Origin: SM23-73-3 sp964580215
GTDB lineage: Bacteria; Zixibacteria; MSB-5A5; SM1-73
Direction: 5' to 3'
DNA length: 64,000 bases
Assembly: GCA_964580215.1 (NCBI GenBank)
Contig: CAZOJT010000007.1
Coordinates: 32,976 to 96,975, forward strand
The position numbers and the translations under genes were made by a program. Positions 16,307 to 24,596 of this stretch are shown piece after piece (within the stretch, counting starts at the first letter, position 1; the number at the start of each line of letters is the position of its first letter). A model generated the notes under the pieces. The model was not told where the DNA came from, made no database searches, and saw only the letters and a list, made by a program, of their open reading frames with translations.

Positions 16307-18754
16307 CTATTCTTTTCCCCTAACTTTCTTTAAGAGGACTTCTTCTCCTCTGGTTATCTTTAAATCTATTTTTAACACATAGAAGGGGATATCCAATCCC
16401 GCCTGCGACGGGATCTCCGACTGGTTTATCAAAGGTATACGCACCGAATCTTTCTCTGTGGTGATAATAAAATCGGCGCCTATGTTTTTTGCTTCCTGCA
16501 TTAGATCCAAAATATCCTTTTTTCGATAGGGGTAGTGATCCAAAAATATTTGATGTTTTAAAATCTGTATCTTCAGTTGCTTCAGACTATTTTCAAATGA
16601 TAAAGGATTCCCGATGCCGGAGAAAGCTAAAGCCTTTTTGTCCTCCACCTCCTTGGAGTTGACTTCCGAATCATTGAATAGTTTTTCTATGGAGCGAATC
16701 TGATAAACGGACTTTACTATTGGAGCTTGGGGATTATATTTTTTTAATATTTGGATTAACTCATCTATATTGAAAGCTTGATCTGTTTTGGTCAAAACAA
16801 AAATATCCGCCCTCCTCAAAGAAGCCAAAGGTTCTCTCAATATGCCTGCCGGAAGTAGTCTTCCGTTTCCAAAAGGATTGACCGAATCGATCACCACGAT
16901 GTCTAAGTTCCGGAAAAGTTTTAAATGTTGAAACCCATCGTCTAAAATCAAAAACTCGGTGCCATGTTTTTGAATGGCATAATCTCCCGAAACATTTCTA
17001 TGTTTGCTTATTATAATAGGAACATCAAAAAGTCGCCTTGCCAGAAGATAGGGCTCATCTCCCACCTCTTCCCAGTTAACCTGGTGGCATATTTCTTGTG
17101 TCAACTCCACCATCTCTTTTTTCTTCCGCTTATATCCTCTGGAGAGTATCGCCACTTTTTTATTCTGCTCTTTGAGCTTTTCTGCCAGATAGATGACCAG
17201 AGGAGTTTTTCCGGTCCCACCCAGAGTGATGTTTCCCACGCTGATCACTTTTGCTTCAAGCTTTTTCTGTTTGAATACTCCATATCGATAAAAAAGGAAT
17301 CTAATGCCGCAGATTAATCTATATAGCAATGAAAAGAAAAAAAGAACCCAGCACGTCGGTGCATAGAGTGTCCACCGTTGGCTGTCCGCCGTCCGCGAAG
17401 GTTGAATGGCTGTTTGCTGACAGCTGTTAGCTGAGAGCTGATTACATTTTTCAAGAAGGGAGAAGATCAAATCTGTTGTTCTTTGAGCGACTCCGGTCTT
17501 CTTCTGGATGGCTTGCTTTGCTTTCTGTCCCAGCTTTCTTCTATTCTCATCATCTGAAAGCAGGTTGGATAAGTTGAAGTAGAGTTCCTCTTCATCCTTG
17601 ACTTTTATGCCACCTCCGGATTGGATCAAAATCTTGGCTTCCTCTTTGAAATGCTCCACATAAGGTCCGAAAAGGACCGGGACTCCATAAATTGCTGGTT
17701 CCAAGAGATTGTGCCCTCCCACCGGCACCAGGCTCCCTCCCACAAAAGCCACGTCGGCTAAAGAGTAGATTTTAGACAGCTCACCCATGGTGTCCAGAAG
17801 GATCACGTTTTCATCCTCCAGAGGAGTTTTACCCTGGGGACGAGTCCTCGGAACAAATCCATCCAGTTGACTTTTTCTGATGAAGACAGTCTGCGAATCA
17901 GAAAGCATCCTCTCCACATGCTTCAATCGGTCAAGATGCCTGGGCGCAAGAATAAGAACGAGGTTTTTATGTTTTTGTTGCAGCCTTTTGAAGACTCCGA
18001 TCAAAATCCTTTCCTCTTCATCCCTTGTGCTTCCGCCGATGATAACCTTAAAATGATCGGGAATATGCAACTTTTTTTTCAGCCCGTCTATATCTTTTGT
18101 TTGGCTAGCGTAGATTAGGCGATCGAATTTAAGATTGCCGGTTACTTTTATTTTATCCGGCCTTACCCCCAAAAGCATCATCCTCTCCTTATGTTCTTCT
18201 GACTGCATGCACAAAAGATCAATGGATGAAAGCGTCTCCTTGAACAGGCTTCTTACTAAAAGATATCTGCGCAGGGAGGCATCGGAAATGCGTCCGTTGA
18301 TCAATGCCACAAAACGTCCCCTCTTTTTCGTCTCCTTTATCAGGTTGGGCCAGAACTCGGTCTCCACCAAAATCAAAGCCACAGGCTTTATTCTTTCCAA
18401 AGCTCTTTTCACGAATCCTTTTAAATCGACGGGAAGAAAGAAAAACAGCTTAACTCCTTTTAAAATCCTTTCTGCCTCCTTCTTACCTGTCTTGGTAATG
18501 GCCGATACCACCAGGGCGTATTCAGGATGATTTTTCTGAACCTGAGGGACTACGGTGGATAAAACTTTTACTTCCCCTACCGATGCAGCATGAAACCAGA
18601 TCACCCTTTTACCACGAAGCTTTTCTGTTTCCTCCTTTGGCAATCTTCCCATTCTTTCAACAATTCCGTGTTTTCCCCAAACCGCCCGAAGCAGAAGATA
18701 GGGAAAAGAGATGACGAAGGCGAAATTTAAAATGATGTTGTAAAGTGCATACAT
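16307..18754 (-). CDS. WaaA-LpxK fusion: Kdo transferase and tetraacyldisaccharide 4'-kinase
   Basis: 815 residues. About 1-430 is Kdo transferase: N-terminal hydrophobic segment, FHAASVGEV with the catalytic Glu, and the GT-B C-terminal half with GGSLVPVGGHNLLEPA. About 480-815 is LpxK: ISVGNITLGGTGKTP P-loop, ILSRGYKRK, LDDGFQHLKL and GRLLPAGILREP. The two enzymes act in successive late steps of Kdo-lipid A assembly at the inner membrane. The linker (about 435-465, from DNA near 17345-17445) is Gln/Ser-rich and encoded by palindromic DNA, which suggests fusion through an intergenic repeat. Start: ATG preceded by no strong ribosome site. Confidence 0.9.
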   Translation of the reverse strand: MYALYNIILNFAFVISFPYLLLRAVWGKHGIVERMGRLPKEETEKLRGKRVIWFHAASVGEVKVLSTVVPQVQKNHPEYALVVSAITKTGKKEAERILKGVKLFFFLPVDLKGFVKRALERIKPVALILVETEFWPNLIKETKKRGRFVALINGRISDASLRRYLLVRSLFKETLSSIDLLCMQSEEHKERMMLLGVRPDKIKVTGNLKFDRLIYASQTKDIDGLKKKLHIPDHFKVIIGGSTRDEEERILIGVFKRLQQKHKNLVLILAPRHLDRLKHVERMLSDSQTVFIRKSQLDGFVPRTRPQGKTPLEDENVILLDTMGELSKIYSLADVAFVGGSLVPVGGHNLLEPAIYGVPVLFGPYVEHFKEEAKILIQSGGGIKVKDEEELYFNLSNLLSDDENRRKLGQKAKQAIQKKTGVAQRTTDLIFSLLEKCNQLSANSCQQTAIQPSRTADSQRWTLYAPTCWVLFFFSLLYRLICGIRFLFYRYGVFKQKKLEAKVISVGNITLGGTGKTPLVIYLAEKLKEQNKKVAILSRGYKRKKKEMVELTQEICHQVNWEEVGDEPYLLARRLFDVPIIISKHRNVSGDYAIQKHGTEFLILDDGFQHLKLFRNLDIVVIDSVNPFGNGRLLPAGILREPLASLRRADIFVLTKTDQAFNIDELIQILKKYNPQAPIVKSVYQIRSIEKLFNDSEVNSKEVEDKKALAFSGIGNPLSFENSLKQLKIQILKHQIFLDHYPYRKKDILDLMQEAKNIGADFIITTEKDSVRIPLINQSEIPSQAGLDIPFYVLKIDLKITRGEEVLLKKVRGKE

Positions 18755-18794
18755 TTGAAGCAGGTTACAAACAAGTGGATAGATTGAATTAGGG

Positions 18795-19739
18795 TCACCG
18801 CTTAAGCTTTACCCTATGGATTGTATAAATATTCCCGCTTAGGTCTTTGTAATCCCAGTCTTTTCCTAGATTAACAGGTTCGCAAATTTGTCGCCACATC
18901 GTATGTAGGTTTCTCTCTACTGTATCTCCTAAGTAAATATCTCCAGGTTTGGCCTTTGATTGTATCTTGGCAGCTAAGCTTACTACTGCACCGATAATGT
19001 CCTTATGTTGCTTTGTCTGAGGGCTACCTATCGTTGCGATATAGGCCTCCCCAGCATCGAGTCCGATTCTGATGTCGATAATCGGAAAGCCATGCTTTTC
19101 AAAAATAGGATTCAAAGCTCTATAAACTAGCCGACGTAGCCCGAGTGAGCAATCAATCGCAAGATCGTTCTTGATAATAAAGCTAGGTTCTGGGAAGTAA
19201 GCAATTATGCCGTCTCCAGTGTATTTAAGTATGTGCCCATGAAATTTAGGTACAACCTCACTAAGCTCGAAGAGTGTAATAGAAATCAAGCGACTATAGG
19301 TTTTTATATCTGTTTCTGATGCAAGCTTAGTTGAGCCCACAATATCGAGTGAGATAATAACGAAAGATAACTTGTCTTCTGTTAGTGACTCAAGAAACTC
19401 CTCCGATTTATCTTTGAAGATAGGTGGAGTCTCAAATCCCTTCATCATATTCATGATAAGAGGCTCTCGTGATTTGATATAATCTGCCATTTCTTCAATC
19501 TTAGGTGGTTGGTAGAAAATTGGCTTTCCAGTAAACTGCTTAACGGACTCAAAGTAAACCTTCTCAGGTATGTATAGGTCGTCAAGCTTGTCATGGAGAT
19601 AGCGCTTTCCCTCCATTTCCTTCCATTCATATCTCCGCGGATCAGGCTCCAACATTGCAGTTAATATTCTGGATTTCTCGTCAAAAGAAGTTCTTTTCAA
19701 GACGAAATCCATCCTAAATCTATGTGACTTATCTGACAT
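18795..19739 (-). CDS. Class III nucleotide cyclase-domain protein
   Basis: 314 residues. The N-terminal 125 or so are uncharacterised; a class III adenylate/guanylate cyclase homology domain fills about 125-300. Metal-binding Asp residues are in SLDIVGST and KYTGDGIIAYF. The substrate-face Asp is in HKDIIGAVV. The usual Asn and Arg transition-state pair (VNxAxR) is replaced by VSLAAK, so activity may be weak or altered. There are no membrane segments. It sits between lipid A genes, has AT-richer codons, and is probably an insertion there rather than a lipid A gene. Downstream effectors are not in the window. Confidence 0.8.
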   Translation of the reverse strand: MSDKSHRFRMDFVLKRTSFDEKSRILTAMLEPDPRRYEWKEMEGKRYLHDKLDDLYIPEKVYFESVKQFTGKPIFYQPPKIEEMADYIKSREPLIMNMMKGFETPPIFKDKSEEFLESLTEDKLSFVIISLDIVGSTKLASETDIKTYSRLISITLFELSEVVPKFHGHILKYTGDGIIAYFPEPSFIIKNDLAIDCSLGLRRLVYRALNPIFEKHGFPIIDIRIGLDAGEAYIATIGSPQTKQHKDIIGAVVSLAAKIQSKAKPGDIYLGDTVERNLHTMWRQICEPVNLGKDWDYKDLSGNIYTIHRVKLKR

Positions 19740-19821
19740 CTCGACTCCTCTCTATTTTAGCCATTTTAAAAAAATCGGCAATGTTGTCAAGATTCCACGA
19801 ACAGAGTGTTGAATGATCCTA

Positions 19822-19848
19822 CCAGAACCTAACTTAAGTTAGGTTCTG
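19822..19848. repeat. CCAGAACCTAACTT palindrome, copy 1
   Basis: Arms CCAGAACCTAACTT and AAGTTAGGTTCTG. The palindrome lies nine bases after the stop of the acyltransferase gene (minus strand), so it could stabilise or end that transcript. Copies are at 23320 and 30006. Confidence 0.8.
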
Positions 19849-19856
19849 ATTTTTAC

Positions 19857-20534
19857 TCAAGGTGCGTGCCAGTAATACTCGTCTGCCTTTTGAGTCAACT
19901 CCATCAGTTGTTTTTCCAGCTCCATTCTTTTTTCCTCCAGTTCTTGTGGAGTTGATTCAGTTGGCACATAAATCGGTTTTCCCAGGATGATCATTGCTTC
20001 AGAAAAAGGTTTGGGAATCAAGAAACGATCCCAGGTGGAGAGGTTCCAGCGATTCTTGGCGGAGTTGGTTATGGGAACGATGGGCATTCCGCTTCTCTGG
20101 GCAATGTATATTGTGCCCGGATGAACCTGAAATCCGGGTCCTTTGGGTCCGTCCGGGGTTATGGCTACGTCAAATCCGGATGTGATCTTCTCGCACATCT
20201 CAAAGAGGGCTTTGGATCCACCCCGGGTGGTGGATCCCCTCACCGTGACGTAACCTAACCTGTGGATTATGCGGGCGATGAACTCCCCATCCTGGTGTTG
20301 GCTTATCAGAACGTGTGCCTTCAGTTTTCGGTGTGAATAAGCCAGAATAAGCATCCTGCCGTGCCAGAAGGCATAGATCACCGATTTTTTTTCTTTTCTC
20401 AGTATATCCAGATTTTCCTCCCCCACCCATTTGATCCTCAAGGTCATTCCCAGGACGTAGATCAAGAGTGGGCCTATCCATGATGCCAGAAACAAAAGCA
20501 CATCGTCTTTAAATTGTTTAAGCCAGCTTTTCAT
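19857..20534 (-). CDS. DUF374 lysophospholipid acyltransferase-like protein
   Basis: 225 residues. There is a hydrophobic segment at about 11-31, then the acyltransferase-like motifs FWHGRM, LISQHQDGEFIA, TVRGSTTRGGSKAL and ITPDGPKGPG. DUF374 proteins are relatives of glycerolipid and lipid A acyltransferases and often sit in lipid A clusters. A role in acylating lipid A or its precursor is inferred from context. The canonical HxxxxD motif is represented by H(QD)GE rather than HX4D. It lies between lpxB and the cyclase/waaA-lpxK on the same strand. Confidence 0.85.
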   Translation of the reverse strand: MKSWLKQFKDDVLLFLASWIGPLLIYVLGMTLRIKWVGEENLDILRKEKKSVIYAFWHGRMLILAYSHRKLKAHVLISQHQDGEFIARIIHRLGYVTVRGSTTRGGSKALFEMCEKITSGFDVAITPDGPKGPGFQVHPGTIYIAQRSGMPIVPITNSAKNRWNLSTWDRFLIPKPFSEAMIILGKPIYVPTESTPQELEEKRMELEKQLMELTQKADEYYWHAP

Positions 20535-20600
20535 TCATTACCGTTTACTAACGAAAAGTGCAAGATTTGGTACATTTAACTGAACTCCCCCTCACCCTTA

Positions 20601-20623
20601 CCCTCTCCCCGTAGGGGAGAGGG
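20601..20623. repeat. CCCTCTCCCC/GGGGAGAGGG hairpin
   Basis: Ten-base arms around GTA, between lpxB and the acyltransferase gene. Related hairpins are near 41150-41190 and 52570-52600. It may act in mRNA stability; no T run. Confidence 0.55.
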
Positions 20624-20660
20624 AATAAACCCATTCATGTTACTCAATAGTTGACATTCG

Positions 20661-21818
20661 TTATTCTGTCAAAGGTGAGAAAGTCAGCATTTCAGTTACG
20701 ATCTGTGCTGCCTTCTTAGAGGCACCATCTTCCCCCAGCTTTTCCTTTACTTTCTTCAGCTCATTTTGGATGCTTTTGTATCTCTCCCTGTCGGTTAGAA
20801 TCTCATACATCTCTTCTGCGATCCGGTGGGGAATTGCCTGGCTCTGAATGAACTCAGGAACTATTCTTTTGCCAGCCACCACATTGGCTAAGGCGATATT
20901 AGGTATGCTGATCAAACTTTTTGCCAGAAGATAGGTCCACAAACTGGTCTTATACAATACCAGAAATGGAGTGCCTAAAATGGCGCATTCTAAAGTGGCA
21001 GATCCGGAGGCGATCAGAAGAAGATCTGAATGTTTCATCAAATCATAAGTCAGATTTTCCACTATTCTTGCCTGAGAGACATCAAGATTTTGCAGATTTT
21101 CTATTTTTTCTTTTTTGATGGTAGGTGCCAAGCCCAAAAGCACTTTTAAATTTTTGATTCTTGGCTTCAAAAGCTTACAGGATTCGAGCATTATGGGCAG
21201 AATCTTTTCCACCTCCTGCCATCTGGAACCGGGAAGCAGTCCCACCACCACATCATTTTTTCTTATGCCAAATTTCTTTTGGAAATCCTCCAAAGAAAGG
21301 ATGGGTCTGGTTACCTCCAGAAGTGGATGTCCCACAAACTCGCAGTCAATATTGAACTTTCTGTAAATTTCCTTTTCAAAAGGAAAGATTACCACCATCT
21401 TGTCTATCAAGTTTTTCATCTTTTTCACTCTGTTTCCACCCCATGCCCAGACCTGAGGGCTGATGTAGTAAACCACCGGTATCCCTAACTTCTTGACTTT
21501 TTTGGCGAATCTTAGATTGAAGCCGGGATAGTCTATCAGGATTGACAGGTGCGGTCTTCTGGTTTCGGTCATGGACACCATGGTTTTCATAACCCTTCGA
21601 ACAAAACTCAAATTTTTTATCACCTCAAAAAAACCCATAAAGGAAAGCTTATCAATGTGAAAGATAAGCTCCATCCCCTGGCTTTTCATCCTGTCCCCAC
21701 CGATGCCAAAGGTTTCCAGGTTTGAATTGGTCTTTTTGAGTTCCTTCACCAGGCTGGACCCATGCAGATCGCCAGATGCCTCCCCGGCTATGATCAGTAT
21801 TTTTTTGGAATCATTCAT
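20661..21818 (-). CDS. lpxB: Lipid-A-disaccharide synthase
   Basis: 385 residues, full length for the GT19 family. It joins UDP-2,3-diacylglucosamine to lipid X. Marks: IAGEASGDLHGSSLV at the N-terminus, the YYISPQVWAWG motif, VGLLPGSRWQEVEKILP and LIASGSATLECAILGTP. Its product is the substrate of LpxK, encoded downstream. The UDP-diacylglucosamine hydrolase step (LpxH/LpxI/LpxG) is not encoded in the window. Confidence 0.95.
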   Translation of the reverse strand: MNDSKKILIIAGEASGDLHGSSLVKELKKTNSNLETFGIGGDRMKSQGMELIFHIDKLSFMGFFEVIKNLSFVRRVMKTMVSMTETRRPHLSILIDYPGFNLRFAKKVKKLGIPVVYYISPQVWAWGGNRVKKMKNLIDKMVVIFPFEKEIYRKFNIDCEFVGHPLLEVTRPILSLEDFQKKFGIRKNDVVVGLLPGSRWQEVEKILPIMLESCKLLKPRIKNLKVLLGLAPTIKKEKIENLQNLDVSQARIVENLTYDLMKHSDLLLIASGSATLECAILGTPFLVLYKTSLWTYLLAKSLISIPNIALANVVAGKRIVPEFIQSQAIPHRIAEEMYEILTDRERYKSIQNELKKVKEKLGEDGASKKAAQIVTEMLTFSPLTE

Positions 21819-21903
21819 CGCCTAAGCAAGCGTTACCTGAAGATCAAAAGTTCGCCAATTTTGTGCTATTAACATTTCTTGAAAACTGTTTGAGACCAGA
21901 ATT

Positions 21904-21986
21904 TGGAGTGTCCACCTTTAGGTGGACCAAATAGAAGTTTTCTGTCCTTCAAGAATTTTCAGGTCAGGCTAAAGCCCGACACTCCA
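21904..21986. repeat. TGGAGTGTC-family element
   Basis: Ends TGGAGTGTC and GACACTCCA, with an internal CCACCTTTAGGTGG hairpin. Confidence 0.8.
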
Positions 21987-22001
21987 GATCAACAGATAAC
22001 T

Positions 22002-22082
22002 TGGAGTGTCTGCCTTCAGGCAGACCAAATGTGATACCAAAACACTAAGGGCTCTTTTGTCAAGCTAAAGCGGGACACTCCA
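22002..22082. repeat. TGGAGTGTC-family element
   Basis: Ends TGGAGTGTC and GACACTCCA, with CTGCCTTCAGGCAG inside. It is 16 bp from the previous copy and in the same orientation. Confidence 0.8.
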
Positions 22083-22130
22083 GATTTGTTCAACCAAATT
22101 ATCGTAGTTCTTAATATCCCGTCGAACTTC

Positions 22131-23141
22131 CTAAGATACCTCACTCCACTTTTTGTGTTCCTCAGCTTTTTCCTTGATCTCGAGCGCAACTTCCAAAGCC
22201 CTTTTACCATCTTCTCCGGTGACCTTAGGTGGGGTTCTGGTACGAACAGCATTTAAAAACGATTTTATCTCTGAGGTAAGCATATCCTGATCACAAATCT
22301 CCGGTCTTTGGTAGATTATGGTTTTTCCCACCCTCTCCACCGGGATGTTTCCTACCACGGTTTTTTTCTCTTTTTCATCCTGAGGTAACCGGTCAGCCTC
22401 CACCAGCTTGTAAATCTCCACCGACTTTTGTAAAAAGTCTAAGGATATATAGGAGTCCTTTTGAAATAGCCTCATCTTACGTAAAGCTCGAGCGGAGATA
22501 CGACTGGCGGTGATGTTTGCCACACAACCGTTTTCAAAGGTCAACCGGGCATTGCAGATGTCTTCGCTTTCGGCGATAACCGGCACCCCCGCCGCCACTA
22601 TGTTCGTTATCCGACTTTTCACCAGACTCAAAATCAAATCGATATCATGGATCATCAGATCCAGAATCACCGCCACATCTGTTCCCCGGGGATTAAATTG
22701 AGCCAGTCGATGGGATTCGATAAATCTGGGATGGGGTTGGTGTTTTTCTATGGCTTTAAATGCCGGATTGAATCTTTCGATGTGTCCCACCTGAAGAATC
22801 AGATTTTTCTTTTGAGCAAGTTTGATCAGCTTCTCTGCCTGCTTAACCGTTTCAGTTATAGGCTTCTCGATCAAAAGATCTTTTCCCCGTTCCAATATCG
22901 TGCTCGCCAGAGAGAAGTGAGCAGTAGTGGGGACCACCAAGCTGACCGCATCTGTCTCTTTTAGAATATCCTCCAGGTTTTCAAAATACCTTGTCCCGTA
23001 TCTTTGGGCTACCCTTTTGCCCTTTTCCACATCGATGTCGTTTACCCCCACCAGTTCGACATCTGAAATTTGGGAATAGATGCGAACGTGATGATCGCCC
23101 AGATGCCCCACCCCCACAACTCCAACTCTTACCTTCTCCAT
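22131..23141 (-). CDS. Gfo/Idh/MocA-family oxidoreductase in the lipid A cluster
   Basis: 336 residues. A Rossmann fold (VGVVGVGHLGDHHVRIY) and the EKPITETVKQAE motif are followed by a C-terminal alpha/beta substrate domain. The family uses NAD(P) on sugars or inositols. Its place between lpxA and lpxB recalls GnnA, which oxidises the 3-OH of UDP-GlcNAc before GnnB transamination. No GnnB aminotransferase is present here, so a GnnA role is not established. Start: ATG at 23141 preceded by AGGTAAAGG. Confidence 0.85.
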   Translation of the reverse strand: MEKVRVGVVGVGHLGDHHVRIYSQISDVELVGVNDIDVEKGKRVAQRYGTRYFENLEDILKETDAVSLVVPTTAHFSLASTILERGKDLLIEKPITETVKQAEKLIKLAQKKNLILQVGHIERFNPAFKAIEKHQPHPRFIESHRLAQFNPRGTDVAVILDLMIHDIDLILSLVKSRITNIVAAGVPVIAESEDICNARLTFENGCVANITASRISARALRKMRLFQKDSYISLDFLQKSVEIYKLVEADRLPQDEKEKKTVVGNIPVERVGKTIIYQRPEICDQDMLTSEIKSFLNAVRTRTPPKVTGEDGKRALEVALEIKEKAEEHKKWSEVS

Positions 23142-23491
23142 CCTTTACCTCTTGTGATTGGCTTCAATAAACATTGCGACTATTTTCTCAATACACACCA
23201 GTATCAGCAAGTTTCAAATCAATAAGAATTTTTGAAAATATAACTATCCCCTCAGATTTAGTCAATAAGAGAAAAAGTGTCAATTAGATTGAATAGAGGT
23301 AAAAACCCGTCTGCAAGAACCAGAACCTAACTTAAGTTAAGTTCTGGTCTCACTGAGAAAAATCTATCATCAAAAATCTTTTTAGTTTTTAATGAGAATT
23401 TACTCTTTACAAAAAATGGTAACGAACAAAAGTGTCCGTTACCTTATCCTTATATGGAATAGCTTAGTTTTAATCCGTTTCATCCGTTGAC
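23142..23491. other. Intergenic AT-rich region between lpxA and the oxidoreductase
   Basis: Carries the second 28-bp CCAGAACCTAACTT palindrome (23320-23347) and nothing else recognisable. Confidence 0.5.
23320..23347. repeat. CCAGAACCTAACTT palindrome, copy 2
   Basis: Same 28-bp palindrome as at 19822, with one base changed in the right arm (AAGTTAAGTTCTGG). Confidence 0.8.
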
Positions 23492-24262
23492 CTATTTGAT
23501 GATCCCCCTTTCACTCTTGGCGATGAAATCCAGAATGGTCTTAACCTCAGGTATCAACTCCACCTCAGTTTTGATTTTTTCGGTCGCCTGTGATGTGTTC
23601 AGCTTTGATTTAAACAAAATGCGGAAGGTTTTTTCCAGAATCTGTATGATTTTTTCAGGGAAGCCTCTTCTTTGCAGACCGATTCGATTCAGCCCCAGAG
23701 TCTTTAAAGGATAGCCTGCCACCAGAGCGTAAGGACACACGTCCTTTTGCACCCTGAAGCCTCCTCCTACAATGGAATGTGCTCCGATCTTGACGAACTG
23801 ATGCACCGGCACCACTCCGCCGATGATGGCCCAATCGCCTATCTCCACGTGCCCGGCTAAATTGACTGAATTGGACAAGATCACATGATCGCCCAGAAGG
23901 CAGTCGTGAGCCACATGCGCATAGATCATGATGAAGCAATTTTTGCCCACCACTGTCTTTCCCCGATATTTGGTGCCCCGATTGAGGGTGGCATATTCGC
24001 GGATTGTTGTTCCATCCCCGATGGTAAGATGAGTTTTTTCTCCTTCAAATTTGAGATCCTGCGGCAGAGTGCCTAATACCGCTCCGTGATGAATCCTGCA
24101 GTTTTTACCTATTATGGTTCCCGAATCAATCAAAACGTGAGAACCTATTTCTGATCCTTTACCAATTTCTGCCCCTTCATTTATTATGCTGAAAGGACCA
24201 ACACATACATCATCTGTTAGCTTCACATCTTTGTGAATGATGGCGGTGGGGTGAATATCCAT
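23492..24262 (-). CDS. lpxA: UDP-N-acetylglucosamine acyltransferase
   Basis: 256 residues, a left-handed beta-helix of hexapeptide repeats followed by a short helical domain. It performs the first step of lipid A synthesis, 3-O-acylation of UDP-GlcNAc. The catalytic His is in IYAHVAHDCLLGDH (about residue 120). The N-terminus IHPTAIIHKDVKL is typical. The length excludes LpxD. If the adjacent oxidoreductase were a GnnA, the substrate could be the 3-amino sugar, but the needed GnnB is not seen. Confidence 0.95.
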   Translation of the reverse strand: MDIHPTAIIHKDVKLTDDVCVGPFSIINEGAEIGKGSEIGSHVLIDSGTIIGKNCRIHHGAVLGTLPQDLKFEGEKTHLTIGDGTTIREYATLNRGTKYRGKTVVGKNCFIMIYAHVAHDCLLGDHVILSNSVNLAGHVEIGDWAIIGGVVPVHQFVKIGAHSIVGGGFRVQKDVCPYALVAGYPLKTLGLNRIGLQRRGFPEKIIQILEKTFRILFKSKLNTSQATEKIKTEVELIPEVKTILDFIAKSERGIIK

Positions 24263-24596
24263 AATCCGGATTTGATGGAAGAGTTATTTAATTGATGTTC
24301 TGTGTCAAAAATGATTCAATCTTGTGGATTGGGGAGATTGTTTTTAAGCAAAGAATTCTATGTAGGGACAGGGCTTGTTGAGCTTGCGAAATCCCGCCAA
24401 GGCGGGGTCCCTGTCCTAACCCTAAGGAGGACAGCCACAAGGGCTGTCCCTACGATAATCTTCCATCAAAGCATGTGGGGCACATTTTCAACAATCCCTA
24501 AAACTCCACACTCCAGCAAGACCTTTTCCGATTTGACTTTTTCAGAGCTCTCTTTGATATTTCCTCACTTGGCGGGTTTAATATATATTCCCCTCT
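24263..24596. other. Intergenic region with a GTAGGGACAG element
   Basis: 24362-24453 is bounded by GTAGGGACAG and CTGTCCCTAC and contains a CCCGCC/GGCGGG stem. GACTTTTTCAGAGCTCTCT at 24535-24553 also occurs at 36831 and 46652. No gene. Confidence 0.6.
24362..24453. repeat. GTAGGGACAG inverted-repeat element
   Basis: Terminal inverted repeats of ten bases, GTAGGGACAG and CTGTCCCTAC, 92 bp in all. It resembles the other MITE-like families here in size and architecture. Confidence 0.65.

Larger units (their letters stand above)
21819..22130. other. Intergenic region with two TGGAGTGTC elements
   Basis: Two inverted-repeat elements (21904-21986 and 22002-22082) stand almost end to end between lpxB and the oxidoreductase gene. 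No gene is visible. Confidence 0.7.
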
